A DNA stretch of 41,630 nucleotides, taken from contig JAIEMG010000245.1 of NCBI GenBank assembly GCA_019752375.1, positions 1 to 41,630 on the forward strand, read 5' to 3'. The DNA is from Gemmataceae bacterium. GTDB taxonomy: Bacteria > Planctomycetota > Planctomycetia > Gemmatales > Gemmataceae. Each line of letters opens with the position of its first letter. Position 1 is the stretch's first letter. Below, piece after piece: positions 21,936-29,525 of this stretch. Both the position numbers and the translations under genes were made by a program. A model generated the notes under the pieces. That model saw only the letters and a program-made list of their open reading frames with translations, searched no databases and was not told the origin of the DNA.

Positions 21936-22430
21936 TCAGCGGGCCACGGTCGCGTTTTGGGCATTGGCCCGCAGCATCACATACAGACACCGCAGGTGAT
22001 CGACAATCCGAGTGTCCTGCGTGTGCCAGGCCGGATCGCGATCCCGCAGGTTATAACGTCCCACGGTGAAGCGAGCGGACACCGTTTGTGCGCCTTCCAC
22101 CTCGCCCTTGCCTTTGAAAGTCACCCGGTCGGGGGCTTCTTCGACCAGTTCGGCCGACAGCATCATTCGCCGGCCCGGCTCCATGAAGGTGCCGTACTTG
22201 ACGTTCTTGGCTTCCCGCAGCGTGATGACGCTATGCTTGAAGTCGTCGCGCACGCGCAAGAACCAGGCGGCGGTCTCGACCAGCGTCTGCAACATCAGCA
22301 CGCCCGGCATCACCGGAAAGGTCGGAAAATGGTCCGCCAGGTACTCCTCGCCCAGCGTCAGTTGCTTGTAGGCACGGATGCTCCCTCGCGGATCGACTTC
22401 CAGAATTCGGTCCACGAGGTTGAAACGCAT
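21936..22430 (-). CDS. FabZ-like hot-dog protein with catalytic Glu replaced by Gln
   Basis: This encodes 164 residues from the ATG at 22430 (MRFNLVDRIL), the same N-terminus pattern as the other FabZ-like protein here. The hot-dog motif is DHFPTFPVMPGVLMLQTL: H34 is present, but the position of the catalytic glutamate is Q48. It may therefore be inactive or altered as a dehydratase and serve as a partner subunit or have a thioesterase-like or binding role. It is the first gene of the eight-gene minus-strand operon, so the operon promoter should lie in the 375-base region upstream (22431-22805), which it shares with the divergent DUF1963 gene. Confidence is high for the fold and low for the activity. 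Confidence 0.82.
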   Translation of the reverse strand: MRFNLVDRILEVDPRGSIRAYKQLTLGEEYLADHFPTFPVMPGVLMLQTLVETAAWFLRVRDDFKHSVITLREAKNVKYGTFMEPGRRMMLSAELVEEAPDRVTFKGKGEVEGAQTVSARFTVGRYNLRDRDPAWHTQDTRIVDHLRCLYVMLRANAQNATVAR

Positions 22431-22805
22431 CGGACTCGTCCCGTGCCTAACTGATGCCCCGCGAAGCACTTTAGCGGAGGCAGCCCGGCAAAAGGGGCAG
22501 TATATCCCTGACGCTACCGACCAGCAACCCCGAATCGCCGGGGCGGGCTTCTCGGCATGTGCGACCGAGCACTTTACTTATTTTGCCCAGTGCCCAGCAT
22601 TTGGCAAATGGGATTGGCTGGCAAACGCGGGCAATCTGCAAAGGCGAGTCATTCTGGGGCGAATGACGGGGATGGGTATGAAAGGCGCAGTGAGCAGTCT
22701 ACCTCGGTTATACGGTCGGGCACCGCCTCCCGAACCAGCCTCTCTTGCCGGCACCCATTGACAGCTTATAACCTTCTCCATCGAACTTACGGAGACGACT
22801 CGCTC
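22431..22805. other. divergent intergenic region with promoters for the FAS-like operon and the DUF1963 gene
   Basis: 375 bases with no convincing gene. A TTGACA at 22758-22763 could be a -35 box for the + strand gene, but the nearby TATAAC is too close to be its -10. No clear operator or hairpin is seen. Confidence 0.4.
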
Positions 22806-23825
22806 ATGGCCAGATCCCGCAAGACTACAGACCCCATGGCACCGCTCCCGGGTGAGACGGGCATGCTCTCCGCAGTCGTACAGGACCCGCAGGACGACCA
22901 CGTCAAACTCGTCTACGCAGACTGGCTGGAGGAAAAGGGCGATCCGCGCGGAGCGTTCCTGCGACAGTTCGTGCATGCCGTCCAGATGGGTAAGAAGCCG
23001 CCCGCCGGGCGCGGGATCTCCGCCGGATGGCAGGAAATGGTCGGGTTGTCCTTGCTTCGCCGGATATGCGCGAGCCAATTTGCGGAGTACCGCACGACGA
23101 TCATGGAACTGGCCCGGCCCGCGCTGGCGATGACCGCCAAAGGGTGTCCGGAGAGTCGAATCGCCACCGGCGCCACGAAGTTTGGCGGACTGCCGGATTT
23201 GCCCCCAGGTTCGGTGTGGCCACGTTGCGAGCAAGGTCCACTGGAGTTTCTCGCTCAACTCGATCTTGTGGAATTCCACACCACGCTTGCCGGCCGTGCG
23301 CTTCCACCGAAGGGCTTGCTGTCGTTCTTCATGTATCACAATTACCCGGAGGATGAGTACGGCAATGGCCGCGAGGAGCCGACCGTCGACAAGGGAGGAC
23401 TGCGGATCATCCACACGGAAGATACTTCCCGGCTCACGCGCCTCGCCGCACCCGACGACCTGGATGAAGACCTCGGCCAGCCGAAAAAGCCCTGCCAGGT
23501 CAAATTTGTCGAGTTGCTTGACCTTCCAGAACCGGACGACACCTGGTCTGATCGCTACGGCGCCGCCTTCCCACAACTGGAGATGGAAGACGAGTTGGAT
23601 TTCGGCCGACTCCGAGGGGCGAATCACCAGCTATTCGGCTACGCGCATGTCACGGTCCTCGTGCAAGACCCGATCCCTGGCCCGGACTGGCAACTACTCA
23701 TCCGTTTCAGCTCGGACGACAACCTGAATTGGGGCTGGGGTGACGGCCATCATCTTTTCTGGTACATCAAGACGGACGACCTGAAAAAAGGACGCTTCGA
23801 CAACACACAAGCAATTGACGGGTAG
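22806..23825 (+). CDS. TIGR02996 leader domain fused to a DUF1963 domain
   Basis: This encodes 339 residues from the ATG at 22806 (GGAG 11 bases upstream); the longer open frame upstream lacks coding character. Residues about 20-50 (MLSAVVQDPQDDHVKLVYADWLEEKGDPRG) are the TIGR02996 domain, a short repeat-companion domain known mainly from Gemmata and relatives and of unknown role. From about residue 120, KFGGLPDLPPGSVWP, LEFLAQLDL and GLLSFFMYHN mark a DUF1963 (YwqG-like) domain, also without known biochemical function. It is preceded by the divergent FAS-like operon and followed by a 27-codon basic gene. No signal peptide is visible, so it is probably cytoplasmic. The domain pair supports a Gemmata-like host. 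Confidence 0.85.
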   Translation: MARSRKTTDPMAPLPGETGMLSAVVQDPQDDHVKLVYADWLEEKGDPRGAFLRQFVHAVQMGKKPPAGRGISAGWQEMVGLSLLRRICASQFAEYRTTIMELARPALAMTAKGCPESRIATGATKFGGLPDLPPGSVWPRCEQGPLEFLAQLDLVEFHTTLAGRALPPKGLLSFFMYHNYPEDEYGNGREEPTVDKGGLRIIHTEDTSRLTRLAAPDDLDEDLGQPKKPCQVKFVELLDLPEPDDTWSDRYGAAFPQLEMEDELDFGRLRGANHQLFGYAHVTVLVQDPIPGPDWQLLIRFSSDDNLNWGWGDGHHLFWYIKTDDLKKGRFDNTQAIDG

Positions 23826-23848
23826 TGTGTTATTGTCCCCGTATACAC

Positions 23849-23854
23849 AGGAGG
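23849..23854 (+). promoter_or_regulatory. strong ribosome binding site for the 27-codon gene
   Basis: AGGAGG ends six bases before the ATG at 23861. It is the best match to the anti-Shine-Dalgarno core in this part of the window, which supports translation of the short gene that follows. Confidence 0.75.
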
Positions 23855-23860
23855 TTCCCC

Positions 23861-23944
23861 ATGCCCGGTCGTCGTGGTACAGGTCGCCGCAAGGTCGGTC
23901 GCAAGAAACGCCGGATGCGAGCGCGAATCCGCCATCGCAAGTAA
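23861..23944 (+). CDS. 27-residue highly basic protein (ribosomal-protein-like)
   Basis: This frame runs from ATG 23861 to TAA 23942-23944. Of 27 residues, about 17 are Arg, Lys or His (for example GRRKVGRKKRRMRARIRHRK). The strong AGGAGG with ideal spacing indicates real translation. The run RKKRRMRARIRHRK is similar in style to the short AURKAIP1/COX24-type and other miniature ribosomal proteins that are often missed in annotation. That identity is a guess from composition and a short motif. Other nucleic-acid-binding roles are possible. It stands alone after the DUF1963 gene and converges with the PilZ gene, whose stop is only 10 bases away. Confidence 0.7.
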   Translation: MPGRRGTGRRKVGRKKRRMRARIRHRK

Positions 23945-23954
23945 CGGTACGCTC

Positions 23955-24668
23955 CTACAGTAGCGCTTCCAGGTCCTTGTCGGCAAGCCGGCTGATGAAG
24001 TTGCAGCCCAGCGACCATTCTCCGTCCGGATGGGGAATGACGCGCGTGACCGATGCGAGCACCGCGACCACGCCATTGCCGTTCGCGCCGTGGAGCTCCA
24101 GGTTCAGGACCGCCCCCACATCGATGAACTCGGAAACACTCAACAGAATCCCCTTGGGGGAAATGTTGATGACCCTCGCGTCACTGGGCTTCCGACCTGG
24201 CGTGCTCACCGCGAGATAGGTCGCCTTGGTGGGGCACGGAAAGCGCACGAAACTGCGTTCGTCGGACTCAAAAGGCGGGATGGGGCGACTGGTCAGAGAG
24301 CGCACTTCGTCGTCTTCCAGCTCGCGAGCAAACGTGCAGCCGATGCTCCACTCGCCGCTCGGCTGGTGTTGAGCACGCAGAACGCAGGCCAGCACGAAGT
24401 ATTCGTCGCCTGGCCCGTCCCCGGGCAACTCCACGCTGAGCAAGGCACCGGATTCTAGTTCCCGGTCCAATAAGAGGTTGATGCCCCCGCGCGAGATGTT
24501 GCGGATGCGGCCCGACATGCGCCCCGTGGCAGGCGCGTCCGCAAGCTTGAGCGACGTTTCCACATCAGACAACGAGCGAACCCAGACGCGACGTTCCGAC
24601 CCGTCTGACTCCGGCACGGCCGTGCCGAACGACCATCCCCTCAGCCAAGCAAGCAAGCGCCGAAACAT
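23955..24668 (-). CDS. protein with two PilZ domains
   Basis: This encodes 237 residues from the ATG at 24668 (AAAGG upstream). After MFRRLLAWLRGW come two similar PilZ-type beta barrels. The first begins SERRVWVRSL and has RNISRGGINLLL; the second begins DERSFVRFPC and has INISPKGILLSV. The PilZ c-di-GMP site needs RxxxR followed by (D/N)xSxxG. Here the first domain has ERRVWVR and NISRGG, and the second has ERSFVRF and NISPKG, so part of the site is present in both. Ligand binding is plausible but not certain. PilZ proteins act as c-di-GMP receptors controlling motility, polysaccharide or other outputs. It lies 50 bases downstream of hemF on the same strand. Confidence 0.82.
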   Translation of the reverse strand: MFRRLLAWLRGWSFGTAVPESDGSERRVWVRSLSDVETSLKLADAPATGRMSGRIRNISRGGINLLLDRELESGALLSVELPGDGPGDEYFVLACVLRAQHQPSGEWSIGCTFARELEDDEVRSLTSRPIPPFESDERSFVRFPCPTKATYLAVSTPGRKPSDARVINISPKGILLSVSEFIDVGAVLNLELHGANGNGVVAVLASVTRVIPHPDGEWSLGCNFISRLADKDLEALL

Positions 24669-24718
24669 GGTGCAGGCCTTTTCATGTGAGAGACGCGTCG
24701 CGCGAGAAACGCCAGCCG

Positions 24719-25603
24719 TCAGGGGCTTTCCTCCGCCCAATCGCGTGGCCTGAGAAATTCGTACAGTTCCGCTTCCCGCGAGCCAGGCTCCGGTCGGTAA
24801 TCGTAATGCCAGCGAACAACAGGGGGAAGCGACATCAAGATCGATTCCACCCTTCCTCCCGTCTTGAGCCCGAACAGGGTGCCACGATCGTAGAGCAAAT
24901 TGAACTCGACGTAGCGGCCGCGACGGAATTCCTGGAAGGCACGTTCCTTCTCGGTATATGCCAAACCGCTCCGACGCAGCAGGATCGGCACATAGGCCTG
25001 AACGAACGAGTCGCCCGCGTCCCGGACGAATGCGAACGCTTGGTCCATGTCCCCTTCAAGATAGTCGAAGAAGATACCGCCAACGCCTCGACACTCACTC
25101 CGGTGCGGCAAGAAGAAGTACTCATCGCACCAGCGCTTGAGCCGTTGGTAGTCGATGAACGGCGCATGCTTGGTACATGCCTGCTTCCAGACGCGATGGA
25201 AGTGAATGACGTCCTCGCGGAATGGGTAGTACGGCGTCAGGTCGGCGCCACCGCCAAACCATTGGCGTTCACCCTTGGAAAGAAACCGGAAATTGGCATG
25301 GACGGTGGGCACCATCGGGTTGCGCGGGTGCAGGACGAGTGAGATGCCCGTGGCATAGAAATCCCGGCCCTCGCCGGGCACCTGCCTGGCGAATTCCTCC
25401 GACATCTGGCCCTCGACCTCCGAGAAGTTGACGCCCGCCTTCTCGAAGACCCCGCCATCCGCCAGGACACGCGAGCGCCCCCCGCCGCCGCCCTCGCGCT
25501 GCCATTGGTCCTCGCGGAAGCGGCCGGTCCCATCCACCGACTCCAGTTCGCTGCAGATTCGGTCCTGCAGATCGCGAAAGTAACTTGCGGTTCGCTGGCG
25601 CAT
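24719..25603 (-). CDS. hemF: aerobic coproporphyrinogen III oxidase
   Basis: This encodes 294 residues, the usual HemF length. HemF uses O2 to decarboxylate two propionate side chains of coproporphyrinogen III, making protoporphyrinogen IX in haem synthesis. Conserved stretches are visible throughout: GGGGGRSRVLADGGVFEKAGVN, PMVPTVHANFRF, WFGGGADLTPYYPF, HRSECRGVGGIFFDYL, RRGRYVEFNLLYDRGT and a C-terminal LMSLPP. The ATG at 25603 is chosen as the family start (MRQRTASYFRDLQ); the frame is open upstream but that part is not conserved. Presence of the oxygen-dependent enzyme fits an aerobic lifestyle. The divergent ABC gene starts about 200 bases away. Confidence 0.95.
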   Translation of the reverse strand: MRQRTASYFRDLQDRICSELESVDGTGRFREDQWQREGGGGGRSRVLADGGVFEKAGVNFSEVEGQMSEEFARQVPGEGRDFYATGISLVLHPRNPMVPTVHANFRFLSKGERQWFGGGADLTPYYPFREDVIHFHRVWKQACTKHAPFIDYQRLKRWCDEYFFLPHRSECRGVGGIFFDYLEGDMDQAFAFVRDAGDSFVQAYVPILLRRSGLAYTEKERAFQEFRRGRYVEFNLLYDRGTLFGLKTGGRVESILMSLPPVVRWHYDYRPEPGSREAELYEFLRPRDWAEESP

Positions 25604-25763
25604 GTAACCTGTCCTTGCTTCGTGGTCCCTTGTCCTCTGGAGATACGCCATCTTGCCCCGCTTTACAAGGACCGAGCGCCTTGGAATCTGGGCAAGTCGC
25701 AAAGGGAAGGGGGCAAGGGCCATGCGACGATGGACTGGTCTATGAAGCCATTTCCACCATCCG

Positions 25764-25769
25764 TATAAT
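25764..25769 (+). promoter_or_regulatory. candidate -10 box (TATAAT) for the ABC transporter operon
   Basis: A perfect TATAAT lies 44 bases before the GTG at 25808 and 25 bases before its AGGAGG (25795-25800), a sensible leader length. No clear -35 is seen 17 bases upstream. Confidence 0.4.
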
Positions 25770-25807
25770 GCCGCGCTTGATTGGACCGGTAGCGAGGAGG
25801 GAGCCTC

Positions 25808-26815
25808 GTGGCGGAGAACGCCAGCGGCCTGGTGATCGAGACGTTCAAGCTAACGAAGATCTACCAGAACCGCCAGATTGCACTGAACGACCTGACGCTG
25901 TCGATCGAACCGGGCTGCGTGTTGGGCTTACTGGGCCCCAACGGCGCCGGCAAGACGACGTTTCTGCGCCTGGTGCTAGGCCTGCACCGGCCGACCGCGG
26001 GCTGGGTCAAGGTATTCGGCAAGACGATGACGCCGAACGCCGCGGACCTGCGCCGCCGGGTCGGCTACATCCCCACGAATCCCCAGTTCCCGCACGGCAT
26101 GACGCCGATTACCTATCTCGACTACATGGCCCGTCTGTTCGGCCTGCCGGCCGACGTACGGAAGCCGCGATTGGCGTCACTGATCCGAGCCGTCGACCTG
26201 CTGGGCGTCAGCGGCGAACCAATCCGCGGTTTCTCGAATGGCATGACTTCGCGCCTGGCGGTCGCCGCCAGCCTCATCAACGAGCCGGACCTGCTCATCT
26301 GGGACGAGCCGACCCATGGCCTCGACGTCGAAGCACGCCGCAGCATGCTGGAACTGATCAAGACGCTGAGCCGGGAGAAGACGCTTATCGTTTCGAGCCA
26401 CAACCTGAGCGACATCGATGAAGTGTGCAACCACGCCGCCGTCCTGAGCCGCGGCCAGCTGATCTACAACGGAACGCTCCAGGACCTCAAGGGGCGCATG
26501 CGGCGAAACCACTACGAACTGGAACTCGAAGGCGAACAAAAAGCGATCGGTAAGGCCACTCAGGCAATCAAGAGCTCCGCGGACTTCAAGTCGGTCACGG
26601 TGCGACAGCGGCGACTGGAGCTGCGCCTGGCGGACGAGGCCAATAATGCCTCGGCCCTGGCCACTGTCTTCATGACCCTGGCGGACAACAAGGTTACCCT
26701 GGTGAGCGTTCGCAGCGTCGGCCAACAAACGGAACAGGCGTTCCTGGACCTGGTGGAAAAGGAAGAATCGCGCGGCTTCGCGCGGGCCTACCAGCAAACC
26801 GAAGAAGCGGCATGA
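25808..26815 (+). CDS. ABC transporter ATP-binding protein
   Basis: This encodes 335 residues from the GTG at 25808, seven bases after AGGAGG. The nucleotide-binding domain is complete: Walker A GPNGAGKTT near residue 45, a Q-loop at YIPTNPQ, the signature as FSNGM (a variant of LSGGQ), Walker B LLIWDEPTHGLD and the switch His in SSHN. The final ~100 residues form an extra domain, as in gliding/drug/copper-exporter ATPases of the CcmA/NosF type. It powers the six-helix permease encoded 66 bases downstream. The exported substrate is unknown. Transcription probably covers both genes; a palindrome related to the one at 18451 lies in the gap. Confidence 0.93.
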   Translation: MAENASGLVIETFKLTKIYQNRQIALNDLTLSIEPGCVLGLLGPNGAGKTTFLRLVLGLHRPTAGWVKVFGKTMTPNAADLRRRVGYIPTNPQFPHGMTPITYLDYMARLFGLPADVRKPRLASLIRAVDLLGVSGEPIRGFSNGMTSRLAVAASLINEPDLLIWDEPTHGLDVEARRSMLELIKTLSREKTLIVSSHNLSDIDEVCNHAAVLSRGQLIYNGTLQDLKGRMRRNHYELELEGEQKAIGKATQAIKSSADFKSVTVRQRRLELRLADEANNASALATVFMTLADNKVTLVSVRSVGQQTEQAFLDLVEKEESRGFARAYQQTEEAA

Positions 26816-26880
26816 GTGGTCAGTGGTCGGCGAGCCCCCGGTTTACGCTGTCCACGGAGCACGGACCACTGGAGTGATGC

Positions 26881-27654
26881 ATGGAAGCGCCGACCCCCGC
26901 GAAACCGATTTCGATCAATCGCCTCTTGCCATACTGGGCGGTGTTCCAGGCTGATGTGCGTCAAACGCTCCAGAGCTGGGTCTATCGCACCTGGGTCCTC
27001 ATCTCAATCCTGGCGGCCGTCGGCTTCCTCCTCTACCGGCTGGGCGTTTACAAGGAAGCGAAGATCGTGCAGCAGGCATCCAGCCTGATGGGCGAACTGC
27101 TGCGCTGGAGCGTGCTGGGAAGTGTAACGCTCATCATCATGTTGACGGCAAGCAGCATCTCCTCCGACCGCGGCACGCTGGCCGATTCCGTGCTCTGTCG
27201 CGGCATCAGCCGCTATCAGTATTTCTTCGCCAAGTGGCATGCCCGCCTTGTGACGGTACTCGGCACCTTTCTGCTGATGGGCCTCGCGCTGCTGATCGGC
27301 AGCTTCTTTCTGCTGGAACAGGACCTGTCGATCCCCGGCAGCATCGTTGCACTGTTGACCGTGGCGATCATGCTGGGCACGGTGATCACCTGCGGGGTGA
27401 CGTTCAGCGCGATCACCAACAGCACCGTGATGGGCATCACCGTGCTGTGGCTGTTCATCTACGGACTGGGATTTACGCTCTCACTGCTGCCGACGGACTT
27501 TCCATCGCCAAGCCAGACGTTGAACCGGCTGCCGTACATGCTTCAGGGTAAATACGACCTGCGTTACCTGGGACAGATGGCGATGTGGTCAGCCGTCATT
27601 TCGTTTGCCATGGCGCTGGTTGGCCTGGGATACTTCGCTCAGCGCGACGTGTAA
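26881..27654 (+). CDS. ABC-2 type permease
   Basis: This encodes 257 residues with about six membrane segments (residues roughly 40-57, 77-95, 125-147, 154-175, 182-202 and 232-251), the layout of ABC-2 permeases that pair with CcmA/NosF-type ATPases. The loop RGTLADSVLCRGISRYQYFFAKW between the second and third helices matches the cytoplasmic coupling region of NosY-like permeases. The ATG at 26881 has GGAG seven bases upstream. It would form the membrane half of the exporter with the preceding ATPase. What it exports cannot be told. It converges with glyS, and the palindrome at 27655-27704 separates them. Confidence 0.85.
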   Translation: MEAPTPAKPISINRLLPYWAVFQADVRQTLQSWVYRTWVLISILAAVGFLLYRLGVYKEAKIVQQASSLMGELLRWSVLGSVTLIIMLTASSISSDRGTLADSVLCRGISRYQYFFAKWHARLVTVLGTFLLMGLALLIGSFFLLEQDLSIPGSIVALLTVAIMLGTVITCGVTFSAITNSTVMGITVLWLFIYGLGFTLSLLPTDFPSPSQTLNRLPYMLQGKYDLRYLGQMAMWSAVISFAMALVGLGYFAQRDV

Positions 27655-27704
27655 TGTGGGGCCGGCTTCCAGCTGGCCTTGGCCGGCTGGAAGCCGGCCC
27701 CACA
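27655..27704. terminator. bidirectional terminator-like palindrome (copy 2 of the 14200 repeat)
   Basis: Arms beginning TGTGGGGCCGGCTTCC and ending GGAAGCCGGCCCCACA pair with one mismatch around a two-base loop. It starts at the first base after the permease stop and lies between convergent genes, an ideal place for a two-way terminator. There is no T-run, so intrinsic activity is uncertain. Confidence 0.6.
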
Positions 27705-27736
27705 ATCTACCTCGCCCGCCAACTCACGTTCCCCGA

Positions 27737-29419
27737 TCACGAGGGCCGGAGCGCCTTGCGAAGCTCGTCCGCCACCCTGTCGATCGGCACCCGCCGTTGC
27801 GCGCCATCATCCCGTTCGCGAATGGTCACGGTCTGGTCCTGCAGCGTCTGGCCGTCGATGGTGAAGCAGTATGGCGTGCCCGCCTCATCCTGGCGCCGAT
27901 AGCGCCGACCAATGGCACCGCCGTCGTCATAGAAGACGTTGAATTCGTTCTTCAACTCGCGGTACAGCGCGTGCGCCTTCTCAGGCATGCCTTCCTTGTT
28001 GACCAACGGCAAAATCGCGGCTTTGATCGGCGCCAGGCGCGGGTGAAAGCGCATGACGGTGCGTGCCTCGCCGCCGAGCGTGTCCTCGGCGTAAGCTTCG
28101 CACAGCACTGCCAGCGTGAAGCGGTCTGCACCGGCCGAAGGCTCGATCACGTGCGGAATGAACAGGTACTTGCTCTTCTCCGCCTGTTCGAGCTTCTTCT
28201 TTTCCTCTTCGCGCCGCTTCTTGTCGTCCTTGAACGGTTCGAGCTTTTGCGCCAGCAAAGCGTTCCAGGCTTCCTCGTCGAAGTAGCGCAGGTCCTTCTT
28301 GCTGTGTTCCATGTGCTGGGTCAGGTCGTAGGCTCCGCGGTGGGCCACGCCTTCCAGTTCTTGCGGCTTTGGGGCGAACGGGAAAAGATACTCGATGTCG
28401 GTGGTGCCAATCGAGTAAAACGCAATTTCTTCCTTGCCTTGCTCGCGCGGGACCAGCCGTTCCGACTTGATGCCGAGCTTCGTGTACCACTGCTTGCGCA
28501 CGTCGCGCCAGTATTGATACCATTTCATCGACTCGTCGGGATGGCAGAAGAATTCAATCTCCATCTGCTCAAACTCGCGGCTACGGAATGTGTAGTTGCG
28601 CGGGGTAACCTCATTTCGGAACGCTTTGCCGATCTGCGCGATACCGAAAGGCAACCTGAGCCGTGTGCTGTCGAGGACGTTCTTGAAGTTGGCAAAGATT
28701 CCCTGAGCAGTTTCAGGGCGAAGGTAGACTTTGTTCTCCGCGGCCTTATCCAGGCCAGCGTAGGTCTCAAACATGAGCGAAAATGGCTTGGCCTCCAGTA
28801 GAGGAGCACCGCATTCTGGGCAGGGATCTTGCAGTCCCGTTGCGTGCAACTGTTCAGTTGCCAAGTAACTAGTCAGTTCCTTCAAGTCAGGCGGTGCTTC
28901 TGGCTGACCGTTGACGCGTGTTGCCAAGAACGCCAAGACGACGTGCGGATTGCGAACGAGTGCCAGATTGGGCGCCAGCTTCTTTCCCTTGTTTTGCGCC
29001 CATTTCATCAGTTTCGGCGAATCGTACGCGCCTGTGACTGGCGCGAACTCCTGGATCAGAGAATTCATCCAGGTGCTCTGAGCGAGAATCTCCCAAAGTT
29101 GGTCGGCGCGCACGAAGCGTCCGCAGCCGGGGCATTTGCGCGTTGGATCGGCAAATGTGGCAACGTGCCCGCTTGCTTCCCACACTTTCGGATTCATGAT
29201 GATCGCACAATCGACGCCCACCATGCTGATCTCTTGCCCGTCTGGCCCTGGCGGCGGGTTGCGCACCATGTCCTGCCACCACGCCTCCTTGATGTTCTTC
29301 TTCAGCTCGACGCCGAGTGGGCCGTAGTCCCAGAACCCGTTCAGGCCGCCGTAGATTTCGCTCGATCCGAAGATGAACCCGCGTCGCCGACACAACGCCA
29401 CCAGTTTTTCCATGTCCAT
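27737..29419 (-). CDS. glyS: glycyl-tRNA synthetase, single-chain class II type
   Basis: This encodes 560 residues of the homodimeric (alpha-2) GlyRS type, not the alpha2-beta2 GlyQ/GlyS type. It charges tRNA-Gly in the cytoplasm. RRRGFIFGSSEIYGGLNGFWDYGPLG is the conserved N-terminus; LRPETAQGIFANF and FRNEVTPRNYTFRSREFEQMEIEFF carry class II motif 2. CPGC near residue 95 and CPEC near residue 200 could bind zinc. HVIEPSAGADRF begins motif 3, and the C-terminal anticodon-binding domain ends near YCFTIDGQTLQDQTVTIRERD. The ATG at 29419 lies eight bases after GAGG; the ATG at 29413 is also possible. The palindrome at 29441-29514 precedes it. Confidence 0.95.
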   Translation of the reverse strand: MDMEKLVALCRRRGFIFGSSEIYGGLNGFWDYGPLGVELKKNIKEAWWQDMVRNPPPGPDGQEISMVGVDCAIIMNPKVWEASGHVATFADPTRKCPGCGRFVRADQLWEILAQSTWMNSLIQEFAPVTGAYDSPKLMKWAQNKGKKLAPNLALVRNPHVVLAFLATRVNGQPEAPPDLKELTSYLATEQLHATGLQDPCPECGAPLLEAKPFSLMFETYAGLDKAAENKVYLRPETAQGIFANFKNVLDSTRLRLPFGIAQIGKAFRNEVTPRNYTFRSREFEQMEIEFFCHPDESMKWYQYWRDVRKQWYTKLGIKSERLVPREQGKEEIAFYSIGTTDIEYLFPFAPKPQELEGVAHRGAYDLTQHMEHSKKDLRYFDEEAWNALLAQKLEPFKDDKKRREEEKKKLEQAEKSKYLFIPHVIEPSAGADRFTLAVLCEAYAEDTLGGEARTVMRFHPRLAPIKAAILPLVNKEGMPEKAHALYRELKNEFNVFYDDGGAIGRRYRRQDEAGTPYCFTIDGQTLQDQTVTIRERDDGAQRRVPIDRVADELRKALRPS

Positions 29420-29440
29420 GATGAAAACCTCTTGGAGATC

Positions 29441-29514
29441 GGCGAGCGGGGGACGTTAGCCCCCTGAGCGCAATGTATTTGGATCCTCAGGGGGCTAACG
29501 CCCCTCGGCTCGCC
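29441..29514. repeat. GGCGAGCGGGGGACGTTAGC palindrome
   Basis: The left arm (29441 on, GACGTTAGCCCCCTGA) and the right arm (TCAGGGGGCTAACGCCCC to 29514) pair closely around a ~20-base loop. It lies between the comB stop and the glyS start, both on the minus strand, and is probably a dispersed repeat with terminator potential. Confidence 0.75.
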
Positions 29515-29525
29515 GGCCCGTCGCC

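Noticed and set aside
22758..22772. TTGACA followed by TATAAC as a promoter for the DUF1963 gene
   Set aside because: The boxes are only three bases apart, so they cannot form one standard promoter.
23815..23836. TTGACG with TATTGT before the 27-codon gene as a promoter
   Set aside because: The spacing of about ten bases is too short, and TTGACG lies within the end of the previous gene.
27605..28801. + strand reading frame of 398 codons over glyS
   Set aside because: Antisense to glycyl-tRNA synthetase; no domain or ribosome site.
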